Source of the DNA: JAGRKR01 sp041397725 | GTDB lineage: Bacteria > Pseudomonadota > Alphaproteobacteria > Rhizobiales > Hyphomicrobiaceae | Assembly: GCA_041397725.1 (NCBI GenBank) | Contig: JAWKVZ010000003.1 | Span: 1 to 64,000, forward strand | Reading direction: 5' to 3' | DNA length: 64,000 nt | Position numbers and translations under genes: made by a program | Notes under the pieces: generated by a model | The model's input: the letters and a program-made list of their open reading frames with translations, nothing else | Database searches by the model: none | Told to the model about the DNA's origin: nothing | Shown: positions 1 through 7,946 of the stretch, in pieces | How the letters are laid out: each line of letters begins with the position of its first letter | Numbering within the stretch: position 1 is the stretch's first letter

Positions 1-284
1 GCCGTGAATCTCCGCACGGATGAGGCGTGTCGGAGTCCGCCAATCACAGCAAGGCAGGCCGCGTTCGACATCGACAAGCCCGAACCCTGGCTGATCGCAA
101 TCAGGACAGCGCCTTGCGATCTTGAATGCCAGCCTTCGAGCCGCATCTTGTATCGAAGACATGCGGGTGGGATTGAGATGGGCGCGCATATCGGTCGGGA
201 CCATGTCGTTCGCCGAGGCGGACCGTTCTGAGACCTCGCGAATGGCTGCGATGACGTCGCTGCGGTTCTGCACGCCCTAATGGA
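1..284 (-). pseudogene. DUF6671 family protein, fragment cut by IS21 insertion
   Basis: On the minus strand this encodes the same peptide as 7532-7894, including the family block around TDMRAHLNPTRM and the zinc-ribbon-like CPDC and CCDC pairs. The N-terminal half of the family is missing because the IS21 element begins at 285. The downstream end runs off the window. DUF6671 proteins are of unknown function. Confidence 0.6.
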
Positions 285-400
285 TGTGAACCGGCATGCA
301 ATTTTGACCCCTATTGTGGGGTGATCGGCGCGCAATTTTGACCCCACCCGTGTCGCGGTGAACATGGTCTCCTGTGCGTGCGTCGGCACGGGAGCGGGGG

Positions 401-1969
401 ATGATCTCGGTGGATACGATCGCGAGGGTGCGGCGCGCGCATTTCGTTCAGAAGAAGTCGATCAAGGCGATCGCACGCGAGCTACGGCTGGCGAGGAACA
501 CCGTGCGTTCAATCGTGCGGGCGGAGACCGAGACCGAGCGTCGCTACGAGCGGCGCGATCAGCCGATGCCGCAGCTCGGGCCCTATGTGGGGACGCTCGA
601 TGAGATGCTGGCGGCCAACGTGAAGCGGCCGAAGCGCGAGCGGCTGACCTATCAGCGGATCTTTGAGGAGCTGCGGATCGCGGGCTACCGGGGCGGCTAC
701 GACAACGTCCGCCGCTATGCGCGAAGCTGGGCGGAGCGCGAGGGTGAGCGGACGGCGGAAGCCTACGTGCCGCTGATTTTCGCGCCGGGCGAGGCGTATC
801 AGTTCGACTGGAGCCACGAGTGCGTCGTCATCGGCGGTGTAACGACGATGGCGAAGGTGGCGCAGGTCAGGCTCTGCCACAGCCGCATGCTGTTTGTGCG
901 GGCTTATCCGCGCGAAGCCCAAGAGATGGTGTTCGACGCGCACGAGAAGGCGTTCCAGTTCTTCAAGGGCACCCCGAAGCGCGGTATCTACGACAACATG
1001 AAGACGGCGGTCGAGGCCGTCTTTATCGGCCAAGAGGCGAGGCACGCCAGAGGCGTGACAGGGATACAAGAAGGGCGAGCGTTCAACCCTCGCTTCAGCC
1101 GGCTCATGAGCCATCACCTGATCGAGCCGACGGCGTGCACGCCGGCAGCGGGTTGGGAGAAGGGGCAGGTCGAGAACCAGGTCGGCTTCGTCAGGAAGCG
1201 CTTCTTCGCGCCTCGGCTGAAGTTCAAGAGCTACGCGGAGCTGAACGCCTGGCTCTGCGATCGCTGCATCGTGCTGGCGCAGACGCATCCGCACCCGATC
1301 GAGAAAGAGCGAACCGTCTTCGAGATGTTCGAGGCGGAACGGCCGCTGCTGATGCCGTATCGCGGCCCCTTCGACGGGTTCCACGCAGTGAGCGCGTCGG
1401 TCTCGAAGACGTGCCTCGTGCGCTTCGACAACAACAAGTACTCTGTCGCATCCTCTGCCGTCGGCCGTCCCGTCGACGTGCACGCCTACGCGGATCGTAT
1501 CGTCATCAAGCAGGACGGTCGCGTCGTCGGCGAGCATGAGCGTCGCTTCGGGCGCAATCAGGTCGCCTACGATCCCTGGCATTATGTGCCGGTGCTGGCG
1601 AAGAAGCCCGGAGCGCTCAGGAACGGCGCACCGTTCAAGGACTGGCCCTTGCCGTCATCGATCGAGAAGGTGCGCAGGAAGCTCACTGGCAGCGCGGACG
1701 GCGATCGCCAGATGGTCAAGATCCTCACCGCCGTGCTGACCGACGGCTTAGCCGCGGTCGAGGCCGCGTGTGCCGAGGTGCTCGACGCCGGCATCGCCAG
1801 CGCCGACGTGATCCTCAACGCGCTGGCGCGGCGCACGCAGCCTGCGACAGCAGCGACAATCGAACCGCCGGAACGGCTGACGCTCACGCAGCCGCCACGC
1901 GCCGACTGCGGTCGCTACGACGCACTCAGGACCACACTTGCGATGGAGGTGGGCTGTGGAGCGTTCTGA
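401..1969 (+). CDS. istA: IS21 family transposase IstA
   Basis: A 522-residue DDE transposase that cuts and joins the ends of IS21-type elements. An N-terminal helix-turn-helix lies near residues 17-40. The integrase core shows the first Asp in QFDWSHE, the second in YDNMK and the catalytic Glu in GWEKGQVENQ. The ATG at 401 follows the purine-rich GGAGCGGGGG, a better ribosome site than that of the upstream in-frame start at 374. The 3' end overlaps istB by 14 bp, consistent with coupled translation. A stretch near residues 217-235 (EARHARGVTGIQEG) is longer than I would expect for the family and appears in both copies. Confidence 0.93.
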   Translation: MISVDTIARVRRAHFVQKKSIKAIARELRLARNTVRSIVRAETETERRYERRDQPMPQLGPYVGTLDEMLAANVKRPKRERLTYQRIFEELRIAGYRGGYDNVRRYARSWAEREGERTAEAYVPLIFAPGEAYQFDWSHECVVIGGVTTMAKVAQVRLCHSRMLFVRAYPREAQEMVFDAHEKAFQFFKGTPKRGIYDNMKTAVEAVFIGQEARHARGVTGIQEGRAFNPRFSRLMSHHLIEPTACTPAAGWEKGQVENQVGFVRKRFFAPRLKFKSYAELNAWLCDRCIVLAQTHPHPIEKERTVFEMFEAERPLLMPYRGPFDGFHAVSASVSKTCLVRFDNNKYSVASSAVGRPVDVHAYADRIVIKQDGRVVGEHERRFGRNQVAYDPWHYVPVLAKKPGALRNGAPFKDWPLPSSIEKVRRKLTGSADGDRQMVKILTAVLTDGLAAVEAACAEVLDAGIASADVILNALARRTQPATAATIEPPERLTLTQPPRADCGRYDALRTTLAMEVGCGAF

Positions 1970-2684
1970 GATCCTCGACATGATGGGGCAGCTGCAGCTC
2001 GCCGGCATGCGGGCGGCCTACGATGAGATCGTCTCGGTCGGCGTGAAGCGCCAGCAGGGCGTCGAGAAGGTGATCGGCGCACTGCTCAAGGCGGAGATCG
2101 CGGCCAAGCAGGCGCGTTCGATCAACTATCAGATGGGCATCGCCAAGCTGCCGCTGGCGAAGGAACTGGCGGACCTCGACTTCGCTGGTACTCCGATCAA
2201 CGGCGGGCTGGTCGAGCAGCTCAGCACCGGCGCCTTCCTCGACGAACAGCGGAACGTCGTGCTCATCGGCGGCACCGGCACGGGCAAGAGCCACATCGCC
2301 ATCGGCATCGCACGCAGCGTGATCCGGGCCGGGCGCAAGGCGCGCTTCTTCAATGCCGTCGACCTCGTCAACAAGCTCGAATCCGAGATGAAGCTCGGGC
2401 GCGGCGGACGCATCGCCGACAGCATCGCTCGCGTCGATCTGCTCGTGCTCGACGAACTCGGCTACCTGCCGTTCGCCCAGTCCGGCGGCCAGCTGCTGTT
2501 CCACCTGATCAGCCGCCTCTACGAGCGCACCTCGATCATCGTCACGACCAACCTCGCCTTCGCCGAGTGGCCGCAGGTGTTCGGCGATGCCAAGATGACG
2601 ACGGCGCTGCTCGACCGCCTCACGCATCACTGCGACATTGTCGAGACTGGCAACGACAGCTGGCGCCTCAAGCACCGCTCCTGA
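1956..2684 (+). CDS. istB: IS21 helper ATPase IstB
   Basis: A 242-residue AAA+ ATPase of the DnaC/IstB type that assembles on target DNA and stimulates IstA. The Walker A motif is GGTGTGKSH and the Walker B region LLVLDELGY; the sensor region TTNLAFAEW follows. The GTG start at 1956 lies inside the end of istA and is preceded by GGAGGTGG. Length and gene order are normal for IS21 elements, so this copy is likely functional. Confidence 0.93.
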   Translation: MERSEILDMMGQLQLAGMRAAYDEIVSVGVKRQQGVEKVIGALLKAEIAAKQARSINYQMGIAKLPLAKELADLDFAGTPINGGLVEQLSTGAFLDEQRNVVLIGGTGTGKSHIAIGIARSVIRAGRKARFFNAVDLVNKLESEMKLGRGGRIADSIARVDLLVLDELGYLPFAQSGGQLLFHLISRLYERTSIIVTTNLAFAEWPQVFGDAKMTTALLDRLTHHCDIVETGNDSWRLKHRS

Positions 2685-2926
2685 ACGCGCCCGCCGGCCA
2701 AGCCCTCCACTGCTTCGCTACGCTCCGCAGCTCCGGTCATGGCCGGCGCAACGACGACGGATGGACGGGGTCAAGATTGCACGCCGACCCGGGGTCAATG
2801 TTCGACGCCGATTGACAGTAAACAGCATGCGCGGCTCTTGATGGTTCGCCGCCAGCAGACCAAAAGGTCATCCCGGCTGGCCGAGGGAGGGATCTGTAGG
2901 TATGGGACTTTGGGGGAGCAAGTGTA

Positions 2927-3073
2927 TCAGATCCAACAGCCGCCAGACCTCAAGCGATCTCTGAGTGCGTCGCGCCTCTGTTCTGCGCGTCGGCGTATAC
3001 GTTGCTGTACGCTGCGAACCGCCATGATCGCGCCCAAGAGCACGGCAAGCCCGATCCATGCGAAAGAGTTCAT
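2927..3073 (-). CDS. Possible 48-residue membrane-anchored basic peptide
   Basis: A short open frame starting MNSFAWIGLAVLLG has one predicted transmembrane segment (residues 4-18) followed by an Arg-rich tail with repeated RR pairs. The ATG is preceded by CTGGGGT. The frame is too short to assign to a family. The hydrophobic-then-basic layout is typical of small membrane peptides, but chance cannot be excluded. Confidence 0.3.
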   Translation of the reverse strand: MNSFAWIGLAVLLGAIMAVRSVQQRIRRRAEQRRDALRDRLRSGGCWI

Positions 3074-3417
3074 ACCCCAGTGCATCGTCCATCCCCGTGA
3101 TTAGATGTCTTGTGGAGAGAGATGTACGCGCAGGTGAAGGGAAAGACACCGATTAACGATCGCAAACCACGAGAATGAATTTCATTATTCCGTTAGTTTT
3201 TAAGCAATAGCGGCACGAAGGCGCCCAACGCGACGGTAGCACTGAAGGGTGGGAGCCGATGAGTGCTACCGCCGCTGATGCTGTCACAAGTGCGGGTGAC
3301 CGCGTCCGGACAGCAACCTTAGAGCCGGTGGGGCAAGATATCTACCCTAACACGATTGCGTGATCGCATACACGACTATTGTTGGCCCCCTTAGGTTGCC
3401 AGAGCAGCGAGCGAGTG

Positions 3418-3610
3418 ATTCAATCAGAGGTTATGTTGTCAACATTGCGGTTCGGTGTAACAGAAATTCCCATTGCGAGAACATAAACACCATTATATGG
3501 ATAAATCGCCAAAGGCGGTTTTAAGTGTTTTATTGGTTTTATAGATAGTTTTAGAAAGAAAGGTTTCTCGATGAGAATGATGTTATGATGCATGGGTTTA
3601 GGGGGTTGTT
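3418..3610. other. AT-rich tract, probable DNA unwinding element
   Basis: This is the most AT-rich stretch seen in the window. It holds runs such as TTTTAAGTGTTTTATTGG and TTTTATAGATAGTTTTAG, next to an iteron array. An AT-rich unwinding tract beside iterons and a DnaA box is the standard layout of Rep-driven plasmid origins. A short CGCC-AAA-GGCG hairpin followed by TTTT lies inside it at about 3507-3521. Confidence 0.6.
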
Positions 3611-3616
3611 TTGCCA

Positions 3617-3722
3617 GTGATCTACGGCGCTGGACGGAATGATCTACGGCTTGGCTGGATTTAATTACGGTTTTGGCGGAATGATAAACGGCATTAGCGG
3701 GCGCGATGTACGGTTTTCGAGG
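3617..3722 (+). repeat. Iteron cluster A (five repeats, 21-22 bp spacing)
   Basis: Five related units share the pattern GAT-N-TACGG followed by TGGCGGAAT-like sequence. The TACGG cores begin at 3623, 3645, 3666, 3687 (as AACGG) and 3709, so spacing is 21 or 22 bp, two helical turns. Such same-face spacing is expected of binding sites for an iteron-binding replication initiator. Confidence 0.75.
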
Positions 3723-3749
3723 CGTTTGGCCAATTCGTCATGGTAGGGT

Positions 3750-3758
3750 TGTGGATAA
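3750..3758 (-). promoter_or_regulatory. DnaA box, perfect match
   Basis: TGTGGATAA is the reverse complement of the consensus DnaA box TTATCCACA. It sits between the two iteron clusters and close to the AT-rich tract, which makes it more than a chance match. Confidence 0.7.
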
Positions 3759-3779
3759 GTCGATTTTGGCCATCGTGGG

Positions 3780-3941
3780 CGGACCGAAGTACGTCGCATG
3801 GACGGAACGAAGTACGTGATTTTGTCCAGAACGCCGCCTGACGGGTCTGCATAAGACGGGGGCGTAGCCGGTCAGTTTTTGTCCAAAAGCCCCGGATCGA
3901 AGTACGGCATCTTGGACGGAATGGTGTACGGTCATGGACAA
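3780..3941 (+). repeat. Iteron cluster B (four repeats)
   Basis: Four further units carry GAAGTACG or GTGTACGG cores beginning at 3790, 3813, 3903 and 3927, with GGACGGAA or TTGTCC flanks. They occur as two pairs about 23-24 bp apart, separated by roughly 90 bp. The cluster abuts the 3' end of the replication initiator gene. Confidence 0.65.
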
Positions 3942-3943
3942 AA

Positions 3944-4963
3944 TTAGGCCGCCTCGTGAGCTACAAGGCGTTTGGCCCGGTCCATCATGCGGAGCTTCTG
4001 GCCGGACTGGCTGGGGTGCAGCTCGATGTCGAAGTCCGGAAGCGGGTCGGTCTTGGTGGCTGTGACCAGATCCTCGATGGCGTCCCGGAACTTTCGGAAC
4101 GGCATAGCGGAGCCCGAGCGCTGATAGAGCGTGTCGAGGCCGTATTCGGCGATGCCGCGCGTGCCACAGGCCTTGCGGGCCAGGCGGTAGATGAATTTAG
4201 CCAGCGGCCGGGCGATCAGGAAGTAGTCGGGATTGAGGGTGAGGATGCTGGGCGTTTGGCCGGGCGCGACGACGCCGTTGTAGACCCATTCCGGGATGTC
4301 GATTTCGACTTGATCGACGCGTTCAGAACGGGTGCGGGAGACCACCTTGTAACGACCGATCAGCGGAAAGGACTCAGCGGCACGGCGAGACCCCTTATCG
4401 GTGAGATTGGTGATCTTGTAGCGCGTGGCCTGGAGGCGATCGAGCGAGGGTTCCAACTGCTCGTATTGTTTACCCCCCTGCTCTCTTCGGCAAAATTTCA
4501 GGATCTCGGCGGCGGTCGGCCTGTACGTGCGCGGCGGCAGTGACGGGCGAAGCCCCTTGCTCTCCGCCTGGCGGTAGTCGCGCATGGCGACGGCCAGGTG
4601 AGTCACCATGTGGATGAAGATGTCGTAGTCGTAAGCCGTGACCAGGCCGACTTCAGCGCCCCCTTCGATGGTGATGACCGCATCCTTCAATTCATACCGG
4701 ATCACGCCATGACGGATGGTCTTCGACAGCGAGAATGGGGCGATATCCATCAGGGACATTTCGTCCTTGAGGGGGGCGTCGTGCACGGTCGGCACGAAGA
4801 ACATGAGCTGCGCGTCATCCGGTGGTGGTTCGCGGAACGTCGGCAACGGCGATGACGGGGTCTCGTGATGGATGAGGGCGCGAACTTCGCCAAGATGGAT
4901 GGTTTCACCAAGGCGGCGGAGTGTGGCGCGAAGGCCTGGGTCGTGCATCGCATCAAGAGCCAA
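3944..4963 (-). CDS. RPA-family plasmid replication initiator, 5' end cut by IS21
   Basis: This encodes a replication initiator protein A (RPA family), found on many alphaproteobacterial plasmids, which binds iterons and opens the origin. Family landmarks are PFSLSKTIRHGVIRYEL near residue 75, the block VTAYDYDIFIHMVTHLA, and a second winged-helix part with SILTLNPDYFLIARPL and LDTLYQRSGS. The 339-residue frame starts at a TTG with no ribosome site. Reading upstream, the frame stays open to an in-frame TGA inside the IS end (5003-5005), so the true start was probably removed by the IS. Iterons lie just past its 3' end, an order seen in some plasmids. Confidence 0.8.
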   Translation of the reverse strand: MALDAMHDPGLRATLRRLGETIHLGEVRALIHHETPSSPLPTFREPPPDDAQLMFFVPTVHDAPLKDEMSLMDIAPFSLSKTIRHGVIRYELKDAVITIEGGAEVGLVTAYDYDIFIHMVTHLAVAMRDYRQAESKGLRPSLPPRTYRPTAAEILKFCRREQGGKQYEQLEPSLDRLQATRYKITNLTDKGSRRAAESFPLIGRYKVVSRTRSERVDQVEIDIPEWVYNGVVAPGQTPSILTLNPDYFLIARPLAKFIYRLARKACGTRGIAEYGLDTLYQRSGSAMPFRKFRDAIEDLVTATKTDPLPDFDIELHPSQSGQKLRMMDRAKRLVAHEAA

Positions 4964-5133
4964 GTCGGAAAGGCGCCGGCGCGCATAGAACCGACGAAGG
5001 TGTCAATCGGCGTCGAACATTGACCCCGGGTCGGCGTGCAATCTTGACCCCGTCCATCCGTCGTCGTTGCGCCGGCCATGACCGGAGCTGCGGAGCGTAG
5101 CGAAGCAGTGGAGGGCTTGGCCGGCGGGCGCGT

Positions 5134-5862
5134 TCAGGAGCGGTGCTTGAGGCGCCAGCTGTCGTTGCCAGTCTCGACAATGTCGCAGTGATGCGTGAGG
5201 CGGTCGAGCAGCGCCGTCGTCATCTTGGCATCGCCGAACACCTGCGGCCACTCGGCGAAGGCGAGGTTGGTCGTGACGATGATCGAGGTGCGCTCGTAGA
5301 GGCGGCTGATCAGGTGGAACGGCAGCTGGCCGCCGGACTGGGCGAACGGCAGGTAGCCGAGTTCGTCGAGCACGAGCAGATCGACGCGAGCGATGCTGTC
5401 GGCGATGCGTCCGCCGCGCCCGAGCTTCATCTCGATCTCGAGCTTGTTGACGAGGTCGACGGCATTGAAGAAGCGCGCCTTGCGCCCGCCCGGATCACGC
5501 TGCGTGCGATGCCGATGGCGATGTGGCTCTTGCCCGTGCCGGTGCCGCCGATGAGCACGACGTTCCGCTGTTCGTCGAGGAAGGCGCCGGTGCTGAGCTG
5601 CTCGACCAGCCCGCCGTTGATCGGAGTACCAGCGAAGTCGAGTCCGCCAGTTCCTTCGCCAGCGGCAGCTTGGCGATGCCCATCTGATAGTTGATCGAAC
5701 GCGCCTGCTTGGCCGCGATCTCCGCCTTGAGCAGTGCGCCGATCACCTTCTCGACGCCCTGCTGGCGCTTCACGCCGACCGAGACGATCTCATCGTAGGC
5801 CGCCCGCATGCCGGCGAGCTGCAGCTGCCCCATCATGTCCGAGGATCTCAGGAACGCTCCAC
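5134..5862 (-). pseudogene. istB: istB, frameshifted copy
   Basis: Counterpart of the intact istB. An extra G just after the GTG start (GATCCTCGGACATG instead of GATCCTCGACATG) shifts the frame, and a missing C near the ELADLDF codons shifts it again. The last 98 codons, with the Walker B region, remain open. One substitution changes QLLFHL to QLPFHL. Confidence 0.85.
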
Positions 5863-7404
5863 AGCCCACCTCCATCGCAAGTGTGGTCCTGAGTGCGTCG
5901 TAGCGACCGCAGTCGGCGCGTGGCGGCTGCGTGAGCGTCAGCCGTTCCGGCGGTTCGATTGTCGCTGCTGTCGCAGGCTGCGTGCGCCGCGCCAGCGCGT
6001 TGAGGATCACGTCGGCGCTGGCGATGCCGGCGTCGAGCACCTCGGCACACGGGCCTCGACCGCGGCTAAGCCGTCGGTCAGCACGGCGGTGAGGATCTGA
6101 CCATCTGGCGATCGCCGTCCGCGCTGCCAGTGAGCTTCCTGCGCACCTTCTCGATCGATGACGGCAAGGGCCAGTCCTTGAACGGTGCGCCGTTCCTGAG
6201 CGCTCCGGGCTTCTTCGCCAGCACCGGCACATAATGCCAGGGATCGTAGGCGACCTGATTGCGCCCGAAGCGACGCTCATGCTCGCCGACGACGCGACCG
6301 TCCTGCTTGATGACGATACGATCCGCGTAGGCGTTGCACGTCGACGGGACGGCCGACGGCAGAGGATGCGACAGTAGCTTGTTGTTGTCGAAGCGCACGA
6401 GGCACGTCTTCGAGACCGACGCGCTCACTGCGTGGAACCCGTCGAAGGGCCGCGATACGGCATCAGCAGCGGCGTTCCGCCTCGAACATCTCAAAGACGG
6501 TTCGCTCTTTCTCGATCGGGTGCGGATGCGTCTGCGCCAGCACGATGCAGCGATCGCGAGCCAGGCGTTCAGCTCCGCGTAGCTCTTGAACTTCAGCCGA
6601 GGCGCGAAGACTTCCTGACGAAGCCGACCTGGTTCTCGACCTGCCCCTTCTCCCAACCCGCTGCCGGCGTGCACGCCGTCGGCTCGATCAGGTGATGGCT
6701 CATGAGCCGGCTGAAGCAGGTTGAACGCTCGCCCTTCTTGTATCCCTGTCACGCTCTGGCGTGCCTCGCCTCTTGGCCGATAAAGACGGCCTCGACCGCC
6801 GTCTTCATGTTGTCGTAGATACCGCGCTTCGGGGTGCCCCTGAAGAACTGGAACGCCTTCTCGTGCGCGTCGAACACCATCCTCTTGGGCTTCGCGCGGA
6901 TAAGCCCGCACAAACAGCATGCGGCTGTGGCAGAGCCTGACCTGCGCCACCTTCGCCATCGTCGTTACACCGCCGATGACGACGCACTCGTGGCTCCAGT
7001 CGAACTGATACGCCTCGCCCGGCGCGAAAATCAGCGGCACGGCTTCCGCCGTCCGCGCTCACCCTCGCGCTCCGCCCAGCTTCGCGCATAGCGGCGGACG
7101 TTGTCGAAGCCGCCCCGGTAGCCCGCGATCCGCAGCTCCTCAAAGATCCGCTGATAGGTCAGCCCGCTCGCGCTTCGGCCGCTTCACGTTGGCCGCCAGC
7201 ATCTCATCGAGCGTCCCACATAGGGCCCGAGCTGCGGCATCGGCTGATCGCGCCGCTCGTAGCGACCGCTCGGTCTCGGTCTCCGCCCGCACGATTGAAC
7301 GCACGGTGTTCCTCGCCAGCCGTAGCTCGCGCGCGATCGCCTTGATCGACTTCTTCGAACGAAATGCGCGCGCCGCACCCTCGCGATCGTATCCACCGAG
7401 ATCA
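5849..7404 (-). pseudogene. istA: istA, multiply frameshifted copy
   Basis: Counterpart of the intact istA. The frame breaks almost at once: a lost A after the RRAHFV codons, and a GGGG to GGG deletion near YVGTLDEM. Several further one-base gains and losses follow. The nucleotide sequence otherwise matches the intact copy closely, including the codons for the catalytic residues, which now lie in different frames. Confidence 0.85.
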
Positions 7405-7531
7405 TCCCCCGCTCCCGTGCCGACGCACGCACAGAGACCATGTTCACCGCGACACGGGTGGGGTCAAAATTGCGCGCCGATCACCCCACAATAGGGGTCA
7501 AAATTGCATGCCGGTTCACATCCATTAGGGC

Positions 7532-7894
7532 GTGCAGAACCGCAGCGACGTCATCGCAGCCATTCGCGAGGTCTCAGAACGGTCCGCCTCGGCGAACGAC
7601 ATGGTCCCGACCGATATGCGCGCCCATCTCAATCCCACCCGCATGTCTTCGATACAAGATGCGGCTCGAAGGCTGGCATTCAAGATCGCAAGGCGCTGTC
7701 CTGATTGCGATCAGCCAGGGTTCGGGCTTGTCGATGTCGAACGCGGCCTGCCTTGCTGTGATTGCCGGACTCCGACACGCCTCATCCGTGCGGAGATTCA
7801 CGGCTGCTCGGCCTGTGGCTATCGCCAGCGACGACGTGAGCGGGGAGACCAGCAGCGCCCGGACCCCACCTGGTGGGACAACTGCAATCCATGA
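7532..7894 (+). pseudogene. DUF6671 family protein, C-terminal half
   Basis: The 120 codons match the C-terminal half of DUF6671 proteins: TDMRAHLNPTRM, then CPDCDQPGFG, RGLPCCDC, TPTRLIRAEIHGC and a final CNP. The paired Cys motifs suggest a zinc-binding fold. The IS21 element ends 12 bp before the GTG start, so the N-terminal half was cut away and is not elsewhere in this window. Confidence 0.7.
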
Positions 7895-7946
7895 TAGGCA
7901 CTCACCCGGCCGGATATGACCGCCCGCGCCAGAGACGATCTTGCCG

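Larger units (their letters stand above)
1..2817. repeat. Left arm of large inverted repeat (IS21 element plus flank)
   Basis: This stretch is repeated in inverted orientation at 5001-7804. It contains 284 bp of a DUF6671 gene fragment followed by a complete IS21-family element. The match reaches base 1, so the arm may extend beyond the window. In the 284 bp flank I saw only isolated base differences from the other arm. The two arms share the flank on the left-end side of the IS but have different sequence beyond the IS right end, which suggests one insertion followed by an inversion or an IS-mediated rearrangement. Confidence 0.9.
285..2817 (+). mobile_element. IS21-family insertion sequence, intact copy
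   Basis: The element is about 2.53 kb. Its outer ends are TGTGAACCGGCATGC on the left and TGTCAATCGGCGTCG (reverse complement) on the right. Each end carries repeated blocks ending in TTGACCCC, spaced tens of bases apart, as is usual for IS21-family ends. It encodes istA and istB overlapping in the normal order. I see no direct target duplication: the left flank reads ctaatgga and the right flank gtaaacag, which fits later rearrangement rather than simple insertion. Confidence 0.92.
2818..3943. other. Inter-IS region holding a plasmid-type replication origin
   Basis: This stretch has no convincing long gene. Its left third may contain one 48-codon membrane ORF on the minus strand (2927-3073). 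From about 3420 to 3610 it is clearly AT-rich compared with the rest of the window. From 3617 to 3941 it carries iterons and a DnaA box directly in front of the minus-strand rep gene's 3' end. Base composition and content differ from the chromosome-like regions further right. Confidence 0.75.
5001..7520 (-). mobile_element. IS21-family insertion sequence, degenerate inverted copy
   Basis: Near-identical inverted copy of 285-2817, with the same outer ends (TGTCAATCGGCG at 5001; CGCATGCCGGTTCACA-type end at 7520). It is slightly shorter because of many one-base deletions. Both transposition genes are broken, so it could only move using proteins of the intact copy. Confidence 0.9.
5001..7804. 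repeat. Right arm of large inverted repeat (degenerate IS21 copy plus flank)
   Basis: Reverse-complement copy of 1-2817. It differs mainly by single-base insertions and deletions inside istA and istB, several of them in short homopolymers, plus a few substitutions. The outer 284 bp carries the same DUF6671 fragment as the window start, here continuing to its natural stop at 7894. Confidence 0.9.

Noticed and set aside
509..1582. Long minus-strand frame opposite istA (357 codons)
   Set aside because: It is a shadow of the istA reading frame in GC-rich DNA; it has no domain and the same happens opposite most genes here.
3502..3523. Hairpin CGCC-AAA-GGCG with TTTT inside the AT-rich tract as a terminator
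   Set aside because: The four-base stem is weak and no gene ends nearby; it is better read as part of the origin.
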